From Bacillota bacterium (GTDB lineage: Bacteria > Bacillota > Clostridia > Tissierellales > Peptoniphilaceae): a stretch of DNA of 39,008 nt. Positions 1 through 7,236 of the stretch are shown here, in pieces. A program made the translations under genes and the position numbers. The DNA lies in contig JAQYCE010000025.1 in NCBI GenBank assembly GCA_029003555.1, forward strand, positions 1 through 39,008, read 5' to 3'. Each line of letters starts with the position of its first letter. Position 1 is the first letter of the stretch. Under the pieces are notes generated by a model. It was not told the DNA's origin. It searched no databases and saw only the letters and a program-made list of their open reading frames with translations.

Positions 1-2
1 AT

Positions 3-1340
3 ACAAAGACCTCCTGGGAAGCCTTTACTGCAGCCCAGACGGTTTCGGAAGGCGCCAAGACCGATCTCGAGAAGGCAAACAAGGCCCTGGCCGATTATAC
101 GAAAGCCAAAAACGGCCTGGTCAACATCGAGAAGCTCAGCAAGGCGATGGATGACTTTAAGAAGGCCAAAAAATATAAGGACAAGTACTATACCGAAGAT
201 TCCTTAAAGGCTTATAAGGCCCTGGCCGATAAGATGGATGACTACAAGAAGCTCCTCGAGAACGGGACCAAGGAAGAAGTGAAGGCGGCTACCGAAGCAC
301 TCAACGGCCTCAAGCTCGTCTTAATGGACGTTGAATTTATCGACTTCATCTCCCGCGTTTCCGGTGAGGACCGGATTGCCACTTCCGTTGAAATCTCAAA
401 GAAATATTTTGAGAAAGGGAAGGTAGACGCTGTTGTCGTCGCCCGCTATGATGAATTCCCCGATGCCTTAGCCGCTTCTTCTCTGGCCAAGGCCTACAAT
501 GGTCCCATCCTCCTGACCAAGTCCAACCAGCTGGATGAAGAGGTCTTCAAGGAAATCAAGCGCCTGGCTCCCGAGCGTGTGTTTGTCGTTGGTGGGGATA
601 AGGCAGTAAGTAACGGTGTGGTTGCCCAGCTCCGCAAAGCTTCTGTATTCGGTGTTGACCGGATCGCCGGGGAGACCCGGTATGAGACCTCTGCTGCGGT
701 TGCCCGGCAGGTGGTCAAGAAGCAGGGACATACCATGAAGGCCGTCATTGCTACCGGTGAAAATTGGCCGGATGCCCTGACCGCCTCCACCTTGGCTGTG
801 GCCAAGAACAGCCCTGTTCTCTTAGTTCGTTCAGACCGTGTGGATTCCGCAGTCAAAGAAGCGATCAAAGATCTCAAGATTACCGGAGTTTACATCATTG
901 GTGGAACCGGTGCCATTTCCAAATCAGTGGAAAAGGCCCTGCCTACAGTGATTGAACGTCTGGCAGGGGAAGACCGCTATGGTACGGCAAAAGCCGTTGC
1001 CGAATATGCCTTCCCGGAAAGTGACCATGCCTTCCTGGCTTCCGGCGAATCTTTTGCCGATGCCATGGCCATTGGGCCTGTTGCAGGAAGCCAAGAGTCC
1101 CCCATCCTTCTGTCCACCGTTAAGCTCCACAAGACAGCGGAGAAGGTCCTGAAGAATGGAACCATTGACCACTTCACCATCATCGGCGGGACCGTCCGGA
1201 TCGCCACGATGGATTTGGAAGCCGAAGAGAACATCCGCGATGCGAGAAGCAAGGCGGGTATGTCCATCACCAAGAGATATGATGGAAAGGTTCCAACACT
1301 GAAGGAAGCGCTGGAAGGTGCTGAGAATAGAGGCAAATAA
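3..1340 (+). CDS. Cell wall-binding repeat 2 (CWB2) surface protein, 5'-truncated
   Basis: The reading frame is open to the left window edge (first complete codon at base 3), so the N-terminus and any signal peptide are missing. The visible part starts with two Lys/Ala-rich helical repeats (SWEAFTAA near base 12, then YTEDSLKAYKAL near 188) that resemble FIVAR-type stalk modules. Three CWB2 repeats follow, recognisable by VSGEDRIATS, IAGETRYETS and LAGEDRYGTA, each with the usual GGDKAVS/GGTGAIS type end. CWB2 triplets trimerise and bind anionic wall polymers, holding S-layer-type proteins on the surface of Clostridia. A tail of about 45 residues follows the third repeat. A strong terminator starts 33 bases after the stop, so this ends its operon. 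The family call is firm; the role of the missing N-terminal part is unknown. Confidence 0.85.
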   Translation, partial: TKTSWEAFTAAQTVSEGAKTDLEKANKALADYTKAKNGLVNIEKLSKAMDDFKKAKKYKDKYYTEDSLKAYKALADKMDDYKKLLENGTKEEVKAATEALNGLKLVLMDVEFIDFISRVSGEDRIATSVEISKKYFEKGKVDAVVVARYDEFPDALAASSLAKAYNGPILLTKSNQLDEEVFKEIKRLAPERVFVVGGDKAVSNGVVAQLRKASVFGVDRIAGETRYETSAAVARQVVKKQGHTMKAVIATGENWPDALTASTLAVAKNSPVLLVRSDRVDSAVKEAIKDLKITGVYIIGGTGAISKSVEKALPTVIERLAGEDRYGTAKAVAEYAFPESDHAFLASGESFADAMAIGPVAGSQESPILLSTVKLHKTAEKVLKNGTIDHFTIIGGTVRIATMDLEAEENIRDARSKAGMSITKRYDGKVPTLKEALEGAENRGK

Positions 1341-1373
1341 GGGAAGTTTTCTCGGAACAAGAAGTTAAGCAAA

Positions 1374-1411
1374 AAGGCCGTGGGTGCAAAAATGCACCTG
1401 CGGCCTTTTTT
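1374..1411 (+). terminator. Rho-independent terminator of the CWB2 gene
   Basis: A 15-bp stem (1374-1388 with 1393-1407, two G-U pairs) closes an AAAA loop and runs into T's at 1406-1411. Confidence 0.92.
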
Positions 1412-1446
1412 CCTTTTCCCCTCCTAATGCCAAGACCTGCGCTTTC

Positions 1447-1455
1447 TGTTATACT
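1447..1455 (+). promoter_or_regulatory. Extended -10 promoter for the HAD-Asp23-MATE cluster
   Basis: TG-T-TATACT lies 67 bases before the HAD start codon. No good -35 hexamer is visible at the right distance, which fits an extended -10 promoter. Assigned by eye. Confidence 0.5.
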
Positions 1456-1521
1456 AAAAGCAGTTGGTAAGAATAGACTTAAGCCGGTGGACGGCGGCGA
1501 ATCCATAGAAATTGAGGGACT

Positions 1522-2196
1522 ATGAAAGCTATTGTTTTTGATATGGACGGAACCCTGTTAGATTCCATGCCGGGATGGAATGCGGTGAACGCCCAGCTGA
1601 TTGAAGAGTTTGATATTCCTATGGCCGAGGTAGATTATGATGTGATTATCACCCAGGGCTTTGAGGACTTGGTCCGGATGCTCAAGGAAAACTTCGACTT
1701 CGAGACCGATGTCAATGTCCTTTATAAAAGGGCCAACAGCATTATGTCCAGGTGGTACAAGGAGCACTCGGTCACCCGAGAGGGGGTTCTGGAAACTCTG
1801 AACTGCTTTAAGGAAGCGGGCATCCCCATGGGGGTGGCGACGGCCACCAGCTATGAGCTGGCGGTTCCTGCCTTGGAAAAGGCGGGGATCCTGGAGTATT
1901 TCGACCTGGTCTACTCCTCGTCCACGGACGGACTGCCCAAGAACGACAAGCGCTATTGGGAGGCGGTGGCCAAGGCTATGGGCCAGGCCCCAGAGGATAT
2001 GGCCCTTTTTGACGATGCCCTCTATGCCCTGATTACGGCCAAGGCCGCCGGCTATACGGTTGTGGCCCTGGAAGATGAGGCTTATGGCCAAGATATTGAC
2101 CAGATGAAGCGGCGGGCGGATGATTACCTGGTCGGCTTCGAGCATTTTAATCCCAGTGAATGGTTGAAAAAAGAAGATACAAGGAGGGTCCAATGA
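1522..2196 (+). CDS. HAD family hydrolase (phosphoglycolate phosphatase / beta-phosphoglucomutase-like)
   Basis: A 224-residue haloacid dehalogenase-superfamily phosphatase. Motif I is DMDGTLLDS at residues 7-15, with Asp7 the expected phospho-acceptor and Asp9 the acid/base. Motif II is the Thr/Ser of VATATS near residue 111. The motif III lysine is in GLPKNDKRYW and the Mg-binding acidic pair is in LFDDALYAL. The helical insert after motif I is a C1-type cap, so the substrate is probably a small phosphorylated sugar or acid that sequence alone cannot name. The start is ATG 1522 after a weak GAGGG. Its TGA overlaps the ATG of the Asp23 gene (ATGA), indicating translational coupling. Confidence 0.85.
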   Translation: MKAIVFDMDGTLLDSMPGWNAVNAQLIEEFDIPMAEVDYDVIITQGFEDLVRMLKENFDFETDVNVLYKRANSIMSRWYKEHSVTREGVLETLNCFKEAGIPMGVATATSYELAVPALEKAGILEYFDLVYSSSTDGLPKNDKRYWEAVAKAMGQAPEDMALFDDALYALITAKAAGYTVVALEDEAYGQDIDQMKRRADDYLVGFEHFNPSEWLKKEDTRRVQ

Positions 2197-2510
2197 AAGA
2201 ATTTGTCGGGGGATCCTGTTATGTGGCCAATGAAGTCATTGACACGGTGATTGCCCAGGCGGCCGCCAAGGTCGAAGGGGTCAGCCAGGTCCGTGGCTAT
2301 GATGCGAAAAATGGCCGTTTGAAATCCCATTATGAAAAACTGATCCAAACGGAAACCAAGGATGGCCACCTGGTTACGGCCCTGACCCTGTCAGTCAGCC
2401 GGGATGCGGTCATCAAAGATGTGGTCTACCAGGCCCAGGTCGCCATCAAAGAAGAGGTCGAGTCCATGTTCGGCCTGGTTTGTGACCGGGTGGACGTGGT
2501 CGTCATCTGA
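2193..2510 (+). CDS. Asp23/Gls24 family envelope-associated protein
   Basis: A 105-residue protein of the Asp23/Gls24 (DUF322) family. The family pattern is visible: an N-terminal Tyr-Val-Ala-Asn/Val-Ile segment, AAAKVEGVSQVRG, a central beta stretch (ALTLSVSRDAVIKDVV) and a C-terminal VCDRVDVVV. Asp23 in staphylococci coats the inner face of the membrane and its loss induces cell-wall stress genes; related proteins affect alkaline and envelope stress. The start is ATG 2193, because AAGGAGG sits just before it and it shares ATGA with the HAD stop. An in-frame ATG at 2160 would lie inside the HAD gene and has no ribosome-binding site. The stop shares one base with the MATE start. Confidence 0.85.
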   Translation: MKEFVGGSCYVANEVIDTVIAQAAAKVEGVSQVRGYDAKNGRLKSHYEKLIQTETKDGHLVTALTLSVSRDAVIKDVVYQAQVAIKEEVESMFGLVCDRVDVVVI

Positions 2511-3916
2511 TGCAGAACACAAAAGATCTCTTAACGGAGCCGATTCCGCAGACCCTCTTGCGGTTTTCGGCTCCCTTTGTCTCGACGGCCTTCGCCCAGA
2601 TGGCCTATGGCCTGGTGGACATAATGTGGATCGGCCGGATCAATGCCGAGGCCGTAGCGGCGGTGGGTCTGGTCGGCCTCCTGACTTGGTTCGGGGACGC
2701 CCTCTCCTTGATCGGGAAAAACGGGATGGGGGTCCTGGTGGCCCGCTACTTCGGCCAGGCTCGGTCCAGGGGGAAGGAGGGACAGGCCCTTCGGGAGGGT
2801 CTCCTCCGCCGCCTGGGACAGGGCTTCCAGCTCTCCCTCCTGGTGGCCCTGGTCTATTGCCTCCTGGGCCAGGCCCTCCTGGCTTTCTTCGCCGGCCTCT
2901 ACCGGTTGGGGGAGACCGTCTACATTTACCTCATCCAATATGCTCGGGTGGTCTTCATCGGCATGGTTTTCAAACTCATGTCGGTCTCCTACTCCCAGTC
3001 CTACTCCAGCCTGGGCAATTCCATGGTCCCCTTTTCCATCAACCTGGTGGGCCTGGTCCTCAACATGGTCCTGGACCCCCTTCTGATCTTCGGGGCCGGT
3101 CCCATCCCGGCCATGGGAGTCCTGGGCGCCGGCCTGGCCACCTCCCTTTCCCAGGCCCTGGTCCTCATCCTCCTCATCGCCTACTCCCGCCGGAGGGACC
3201 CCATCGACCCCCTGGGCCTGGTGGGACGGGCCTCCCTCATGGTTCGGCCGGATTGGGGCCTCTACCGGGAGATGGTCCGGATCGGCTTCCCCATGGCCCT
3301 CATGTCCCTCATCCTCTGCATCATCTCCATGGTCACCAACCACATCCTCTCCGGCTTTGGAGCCATTGCCGTGGCTGTAGGCGCCCTGGGAAGCCAAATC
3401 GAGTCCATCTGCTGGATGACTACCGAGGGCCTGGGGTCAGCCCTGACCTCCATGGCGGCTCAAAATATTGGGGCGGGCCAGAGGAAACGGGTCCGGGACA
3501 CGGTCCTGGTCGGCTGCGGGATTTCCCTGGCCATCGGCTGCTTTGCCTCCTTCCTCTTCGTTTTCTTTGGCCAAGACATCTTCGCCGTCTTCATGCGGGA
3601 GAGGGAGGCCATCCTCATGGGGGGGACCTATCTCCTCATCTTCGCCATCCAGGAGCCTTTCATGGGCCTGGAGTCGGCGACTTCGGCCACCTACGCTGCC
3701 CTGGGGGATACGGTCTTTCCCTCCGTGGCCTCCCTGGTCACCAACGTAGCCCGGGTCCCCCTGGCCCTCCTCCTCATCCCCCTGATCGGGGCACCGGGGG
3801 TCTGGCTGGCCATGTCCCTCATGGGGGTCCTCCGGTCGGCTCTCATGGGCCTGGGCCTGTGGAAAAAGATGAGGGCTTATCTCAAGACAGGACATCTCAA
3901 GGGTCGGACCCTGTAA
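2510..3916 (+). CDS. MATE family multidrug/Na+ antiporter
   Basis: A 468-residue, strongly hydrophobic protein with about twelve membrane segments in two related halves. It carries MATE-type features: the N-terminal LTEPIPQTLLRFSAPF, followed by AYGLVDIMWIGRI, and the mid-protein HILSGFGAIAVA and GLGSALTSMAAQNIGAGQ. Such transporters export cationic drugs or metabolites using Na+ or H+ gradients in the cytoplasmic membrane. The first base of its ATG is the last base of the Asp23 stop (TGATG), so the two genes are almost certainly coupled. The substrate is unknown. A frame-shifted, Pro/Gly-rich open frame over the same bases is a composition artefact. Confidence 0.88.
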   Translation: MQNTKDLLTEPIPQTLLRFSAPFVSTAFAQMAYGLVDIMWIGRINAEAVAAVGLVGLLTWFGDALSLIGKNGMGVLVARYFGQARSRGKEGQALREGLLRRLGQGFQLSLLVALVYCLLGQALLAFFAGLYRLGETVYIYLIQYARVVFIGMVFKLMSVSYSQSYSSLGNSMVPFSINLVGLVLNMVLDPLLIFGAGPIPAMGVLGAGLATSLSQALVLILLIAYSRRRDPIDPLGLVGRASLMVRPDWGLYREMVRIGFPMALMSLILCIISMVTNHILSGFGAIAVAVGALGSQIESICWMTTEGLGSALTSMAAQNIGAGQRKRVRDTVLVGCGISLAIGCFASFLFVFFGQDIFAVFMREREAILMGGTYLLIFAIQEPFMGLESATSATYAALGDTVFPSVASLVTNVARVPLALLLIPLIGAPGVWLAMSLMGVLRSALMGLGLWKKMRAYLKTGHLKGRTL

Positions 3917-3927
3917 GGGGGTCCGAC
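3903..3927 (+). repeat. Inverted repeat spanning the MATE stop codon
   Basis: GTCGGACCC (3903-3911) and GGGTCCGAC (3919-3927) form a perfect 9-bp stem around a 7-base loop holding most of the stop codon. No T-run follows, so it is not a standard terminator. It may limit read-through into htpG or protect the mRNA end. Confidence 0.6.
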
Positions 3928-3964
3928 TTCGGAATAATAAGGACAAAAAGAAAGGACAGTTACC

Positions 3965-5887
3965 ATGAGAAAATTTAAGGCGGAATCGCAGAAGCTCCTG
4001 GATATGATGATCCACTCCATCTACACCAATAAGGACGTCTTTCTTAGGGAGCTGATTTCCAACGCATCGGATGCTTTGGATAAGCGGTATATTTTGGACC
4101 TGGAAGAGAAGCCTTCGGACTTCGACCGGTCAAGCTACAAGATTGAACTCATCCCTAATGAGGAGGACCGGACCTTGACTGTTCGGGACTACGGGATCGG
4201 GATGACGGAAGAAGAGATGGACAAAAACCTGGGAACCATCGCCCATTCAGGGACCCAGGAATTCAAGCAGGCCGAATCCAAAGGGGATGTGGCCTCCATC
4301 ATCGGCCAGTTCGGGGTCGGCTTCTATGCCTCTTTTATGGTAGCGGAAAAGGTGGAGGTGGTGTCTAAGTCCTTGAAAGACGGGACCGTCCACCGCTGGA
4401 TCAGTGAGGGGGCGGACGGCTATAAGATCGAAGAGGCCGACCGGGAGGAGGTGGGAACTGACGTCATCCTCCACCTCCGCAAGGATAAGGAAGATGAGGA
4501 CTATTCCCGCTACCTGAGCGAGTATACCCTCCGTTCCCTGGTCGAGAAGTATTCCAACTACATCCGCTATTCCATCGAGATGGAGGTCAGCCGGCAAAAG
4601 CGGGTTCCTCTCCGTGAGGATGCGACGGAAGAGGAAAAGAAGGCCTGGGAGGACAATCCGGAATATGAGGAGACCCGGGAAACCCTCACCCTCAATTCCA
4701 AGACCCCCATCTGGAATCAGCCCAAAAAGGACCTGAAGGATGAGGACTATATCAACTTCTACCAGCAGGAGGGCCCGGGCTTCGGCAAGCCCCTCCGCTG
4801 GATCCACCTGGTGGCTGATGGGACCCTGTCCTACCGGGCCATCCTCTACATCCCCTCCCAGGTCCCCTGGGACTTCTACACCCGGGAATTCAAGAAGGGG
4901 CTCAGCCTCTATTCTGCCGGGGTCAAGATTATGGACCATGCGGACTCCCTCCTTCCGGACTATCTTTCCTTTGTCCAGGGGGTGGTGTCCAGCGAGGACT
5001 TCAAACTCAACCTTTCCCGGGAGACCCTCCAGGAAGACCGGCAGATGATGGCCATGGCCCGGCGGATTGAAAAGCGGGTCCTGGATGAGCTCAAGAAGAT
5101 GATGGAGGAGGATAAGGAGGCCTACAAGACCTTCTTCGGCCTCTTCGGGACCACCCTCAAGGCGGGCATCTACCAGTCCTATGGGGCAAAAAAAGATGAC
5201 CTGGCCCCCCTCCTCCTCTTTGATACTTCCCTGGGCCAGGGGCGGTCCTTGGACCAAATTATCGGCGAGGAGGGGGAAGAAGATGAGGCAGAGGAAAAGG
5301 AAAAGGCTAAAATCCTCTATGCCACCGGGGAGTCCCTGGAGGGGATCCGCCAGCTACCCACGGTCCAGGCCCTCATGGAAAAGGAAGAGGAAGTGGTCTT
5401 TCTGACGGACACCATCGATGAATTCACCATCAAGGCTATGGTGGACTACAAGGGCCATGCCTTCCAGTCCGTCCTTTCCGACGACTTTGAATTGGAGGGG
5501 GAGGAGAAAGAAGACCTCAGCCCGGAAGCCGAAGAGCTCTTCTCCGCGATGAAGGAGCTTTTGGATGGGGAAGTGGTGGATGTGAAAGCCGGCCGGGGAC
5601 TGACCCGGGATGCAGCCATCCTGACGGCCCAAGGGGATATCTCCATCGAGATGGAAAAGACCCTGGCCGGCCAGCCGGGTGACATGCCCAAGGTCCAGGC
5701 CCAGAAGGTCCTCCAAGTCAATCCCGACCACCCCGTGGTCAAGAAGCTCCTGGCCTTCCGTGACCAGGGCAAGGAAGAGGACTTCCAGGCCTACACCCAC
5801 CTCCTCTATGACCAGGCCCGGATCATCGCCGGACTGGGCGTGGAGGATCCGGTGACCTTTACGCGTCGGATCCAGGAGCTCATGTAG
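3965..5887 (+). CDS. htpG: Hsp90-family molecular chaperone HtpG
   Basis: A 640-residue cytosolic ATP-dependent chaperone of full family length. The GHKL ATPase domain shows FLRELISNASDALDK (Mg/ATP Asn), DYGIGMT, GTIAHSGT and GQFGVGFYASFMVA in the right order within the first 130 residues. The middle domain has the NQPKKDLKDEDYINFY-like client/ATP region and NLSRETLQED carrying the catalytic Arg. The C-terminal dimerisation domain ends near LGVEDP. The start ATG follows AAAGGA. No CIRCE element (TTAGCACTC-N9-GAGTGCTAA) was seen in the 48 bases upstream, so HrcA control is not indicated; a GC-rich inverted repeat lies there instead. Confidence 0.97.
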   Translation: MRKFKAESQKLLDMMIHSIYTNKDVFLRELISNASDALDKRYILDLEEKPSDFDRSSYKIELIPNEEDRTLTVRDYGIGMTEEEMDKNLGTIAHSGTQEFKQAESKGDVASIIGQFGVGFYASFMVAEKVEVVSKSLKDGTVHRWISEGADGYKIEEADREEVGTDVILHLRKDKEDEDYSRYLSEYTLRSLVEKYSNYIRYSIEMEVSRQKRVPLREDATEEEKKAWEDNPEYEETRETLTLNSKTPIWNQPKKDLKDEDYINFYQQEGPGFGKPLRWIHLVADGTLSYRAILYIPSQVPWDFYTREFKKGLSLYSAGVKIMDHADSLLPDYLSFVQGVVSSEDFKLNLSRETLQEDRQMMAMARRIEKRVLDELKKMMEEDKEAYKTFFGLFGTTLKAGIYQSYGAKKDDLAPLLLFDTSLGQGRSLDQIIGEEGEEDEAEEKEKAKILYATGESLEGIRQLPTVQALMEKEEEVVFLTDTIDEFTIKAMVDYKGHAFQSVLSDDFELEGEEKEDLSPEAEELFSAMKELLDGEVVDVKAGRGLTRDAAILTAQGDISIEMEKTLAGQPGDMPKVQAQKVLQVNPDHPVVKKLLAFRDQGKEEDFQAYTHLLYDQARIIAGLGVEDPVTFTRRIQELM

Positions 5888-5941
5888 GGGGCTACAAGTC
5901 CCTTCGTTCAGCCCTTTCTTCGAACTAAAAAGGAGTTTAAA

Positions 5942-6652
5942 ATGAAAAAATTTATTGTCGACCCCTCATTTTGGGCCCTCTTTCCGGAGGCCAAGATCGG
6001 TGTCCTCCTTATAAAAGACATGGAAGTCGGGGAGGAGTCTCCGGAGGCCCTCCAGTCCCTCCTGGCCGAGTCCAATGAGAAGGCCAAGTCCTATTTGACG
6101 GCCGGCGTTTTCAGCGAGAACCCGGTCATCGCTGTCTACCGGGAGGCCTTCAAAAAGTTCAAGACCAAGAAGGGGGCCCGGTCTTCCATCGAAGCCCTCC
6201 TCAAGCGGGCCTCCAAGGACAACCCCGTCCCCTCCATCAACCCCTTGGTCGATATTTACAATGCGGCCAGCCTCCGCTTCGCCCTCCCCTTTGGGGCAGA
6301 GGATATGGATACTTTTGAAGGCGACCTCCGCCTGACCATCACGGAGGGCGATGATGCTTTTTATCCCATCGGGGATGGGGAAAACCAGCCCACCCTGCCG
6401 GGCGAGCTCTGCTACAAGGACGATGCCGGGGCCGTCTGCCGCTGCTTCAACTGGCGGGATGGTCAGCGGACCATGATCACCGAAGGCACAAAGAATGCCT
6501 TCCTGATCAGCGAATTGGTGGACCCCTCCCGGGAAGACGCCTTGGAAGAAGCCCTCCAATTTGTGGAAGACCAGGTGGGGGCCTACCTCTCCGGAAAGGT
6601 GGAGAAGATCATTTTGGATAAGGATAACCCCAGCTTGGTCCTGGAGGACTAG
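5942..6652 (+). CDS. Free-standing B3/B4 (PheRS beta editing-like) domain protein
   Basis: A 236-residue protein that matches the B3/4 fold of the phenylalanyl-tRNA synthetase beta subunit as a stand-alone unit. The diagnostic parts are NPVIAVYREAFKKF, PSINPLVDIYNAASL, LPFGAEDMD, the LPGELCYKDDAGAVCRCFNWRDGQRT core and TKNAFLISE. In PheRS the B3/4 module hydrolyses Tyr-tRNA(Phe). Stand-alone relatives are common in Bacillota and are presumed to be trans-editing or amino-acid-binding proteins, but this is inference here. A strong AAGGAG precedes ATG 5942. It lies 54 bases after htpG with no terminator between, so it is probably co-transcribed with it and ends at the 6721 terminator. Confidence 0.8.
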   Translation: MKKFIVDPSFWALFPEAKIGVLLIKDMEVGEESPEALQSLLAESNEKAKSYLTAGVFSENPVIAVYREAFKKFKTKKGARSSIEALLKRASKDNPVPSINPLVDIYNAASLRFALPFGAEDMDTFEGDLRLTITEGDDAFYPIGDGENQPTLPGELCYKDDAGAVCRCFNWRDGQRTMITEGTKNAFLISELVDPSREDALEEALQFVEDQVGAYLSGKVEKIILDKDNPSLVLED

Positions 6653-6720
6653 GGAAGGGGCGCACCCTGGCTGGGGCCCGGAGTCCTCATGTAGTCAGGG
6701 CGCCCGAAAGCAGACCAAAA

Positions 6721-6769
6721 AAGAGGCGGTGTCAAGCAAACTTTCCGCTTGACACCGCCTCTTTTTTTT
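6721..6769. terminator. Bidirectional terminator
   Basis: A perfect 17-bp stem (6721-6737 with 6747-6763) is flanked by A's on the left and T's to 6769. It can end both the htpG-B3/4 unit and the convergent DUF1858 gene. Confidence 0.95.
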
Positions 6770-6802
6770 GCCTAACCGTTGCCTAATGCGAGGCTCCGGC
6801 CA

Positions 6803-7066
6803 TTAGTATTCGTTGAGTTTTTGAACCAGGACGTCGGGGTCGATTCCGTGGGTCATGGCACCTTGTTCGATGGACTCCATCATGGAGGCCGGGCAGCCGA
6901 TGCAGCCCAAGCCGACCATCATGAGGAGCTCGATGGTCCGGGGTTTGCGCTGGATGACTTCGGAAATCAGCATATCCTTTGTGATGACGAATTCCTTTTT
7001 CTTATTTTCGTCGCTTCCTTGTTCTGTATGGAGATCCTGGTCTTGCAGGCTTTCTTTGTTCAACAT
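6803..7066 (-). CDS. DUF1858 / hybrid-cluster-associated redox disulfide domain protein
   Basis: An 87-residue cytosolic protein. After a polar 28-residue N-terminal tail comes a DUF1858-type domain: ITKDMLISEVIQRKP, the helix TIELLMMVGLGCIGCPAS with a CxxC pair, and HGIDPDVLVQKLNEY. This pattern is that of the small redox-disulfide domain associated with hybrid cluster protein and ScdA/RIC-type nitrosative-stress systems. The start is the ATG at 7066, preceded by AGGAGG at 7071-7076. A longer open frame upstream has no ribosome-binding site and would cross the promoter. A TATCAT -10 and an FNR-type palindrome centred exactly 41.5 bases before the inferred start site lie upstream, pointing to control by oxygen or NO. 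No hcp gene is in the window. Confidence 0.82.
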   Translation of the reverse strand: MLNKESLQDQDLHTEQGSDENKKKEFVITKDMLISEVIQRKPRTIELLMMVGLGCIGCPASMMESIEQGAMTHGIDPDVLVQKLNEY

Positions 7067-7114
7067 ATTTCCTCCTTGCTTTCTATCCCTGGATTTTATC
7101 ACCAATGTAGGTTT

Positions 7115-7120
7115 ATGATA
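7115..7120 (-). promoter_or_regulatory. -10 element of the DUF1858 promoter
   Basis: TATCAT on the minus strand (7120 to 7115) places transcription start near 7108. No -35 hexamer is obvious; its place is taken by the FNR-type palindrome, as in class II activator-dependent promoters. Confidence 0.55.
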
Positions 7121-7142
7121 CCCAAAATGGACAAAAGTATCT

Positions 7143-7156
7143 TTGATCGAGATCAA
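7143..7156. promoter_or_regulatory. FNR/CRP-type operator, perfect 14-bp palindrome
   Basis: TTGATCGAGATCAA matches the FNR consensus TTGAT-N4-ATCAA at all ten defined positions, with 6-bp perfect half-sites. Its centre (7149.5) is at -41.5 relative to the inferred minus-strand start and about -59.5 relative to the plus-strand promoter. The regulator gene is not in the window. Confidence 0.7.
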
Positions 7157-7172
7157 TAAAAAAAGGGAGGGC

Positions 7173-7202
7173 TTATTGTAAAATCCCATACAGGTGTATA
7201 CT
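7173..7202 (+). promoter_or_regulatory. Promoter of the M18 aminopeptidase gene
   Basis: TTATTG (7173-7178), an 18-base spacer and TATACT (7197-7202). Transcription would start near 7209. An alternative -35, TTGTAA at 7176, has a 15-base spacer. Confidence 0.55.
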
Positions 7203-7236
7203 ATGAGAGTAAATTGAATGGTCAGAAGGAGGCAAT

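Noticed and set aside
3917-3964. A CIRCE/HrcA operator before htpG
   Set aside because: No TTAGCACTC-N9-GAGTGCTAA-like sequence is present.
2404-3978. A 524-codon open frame rich in Pro and Gly over the MATE gene
   Set aside because: It is a shifted frame of a GC-rich membrane protein gene; the in-phase MATE frame has clear family motifs and coupling to the upstream gene.
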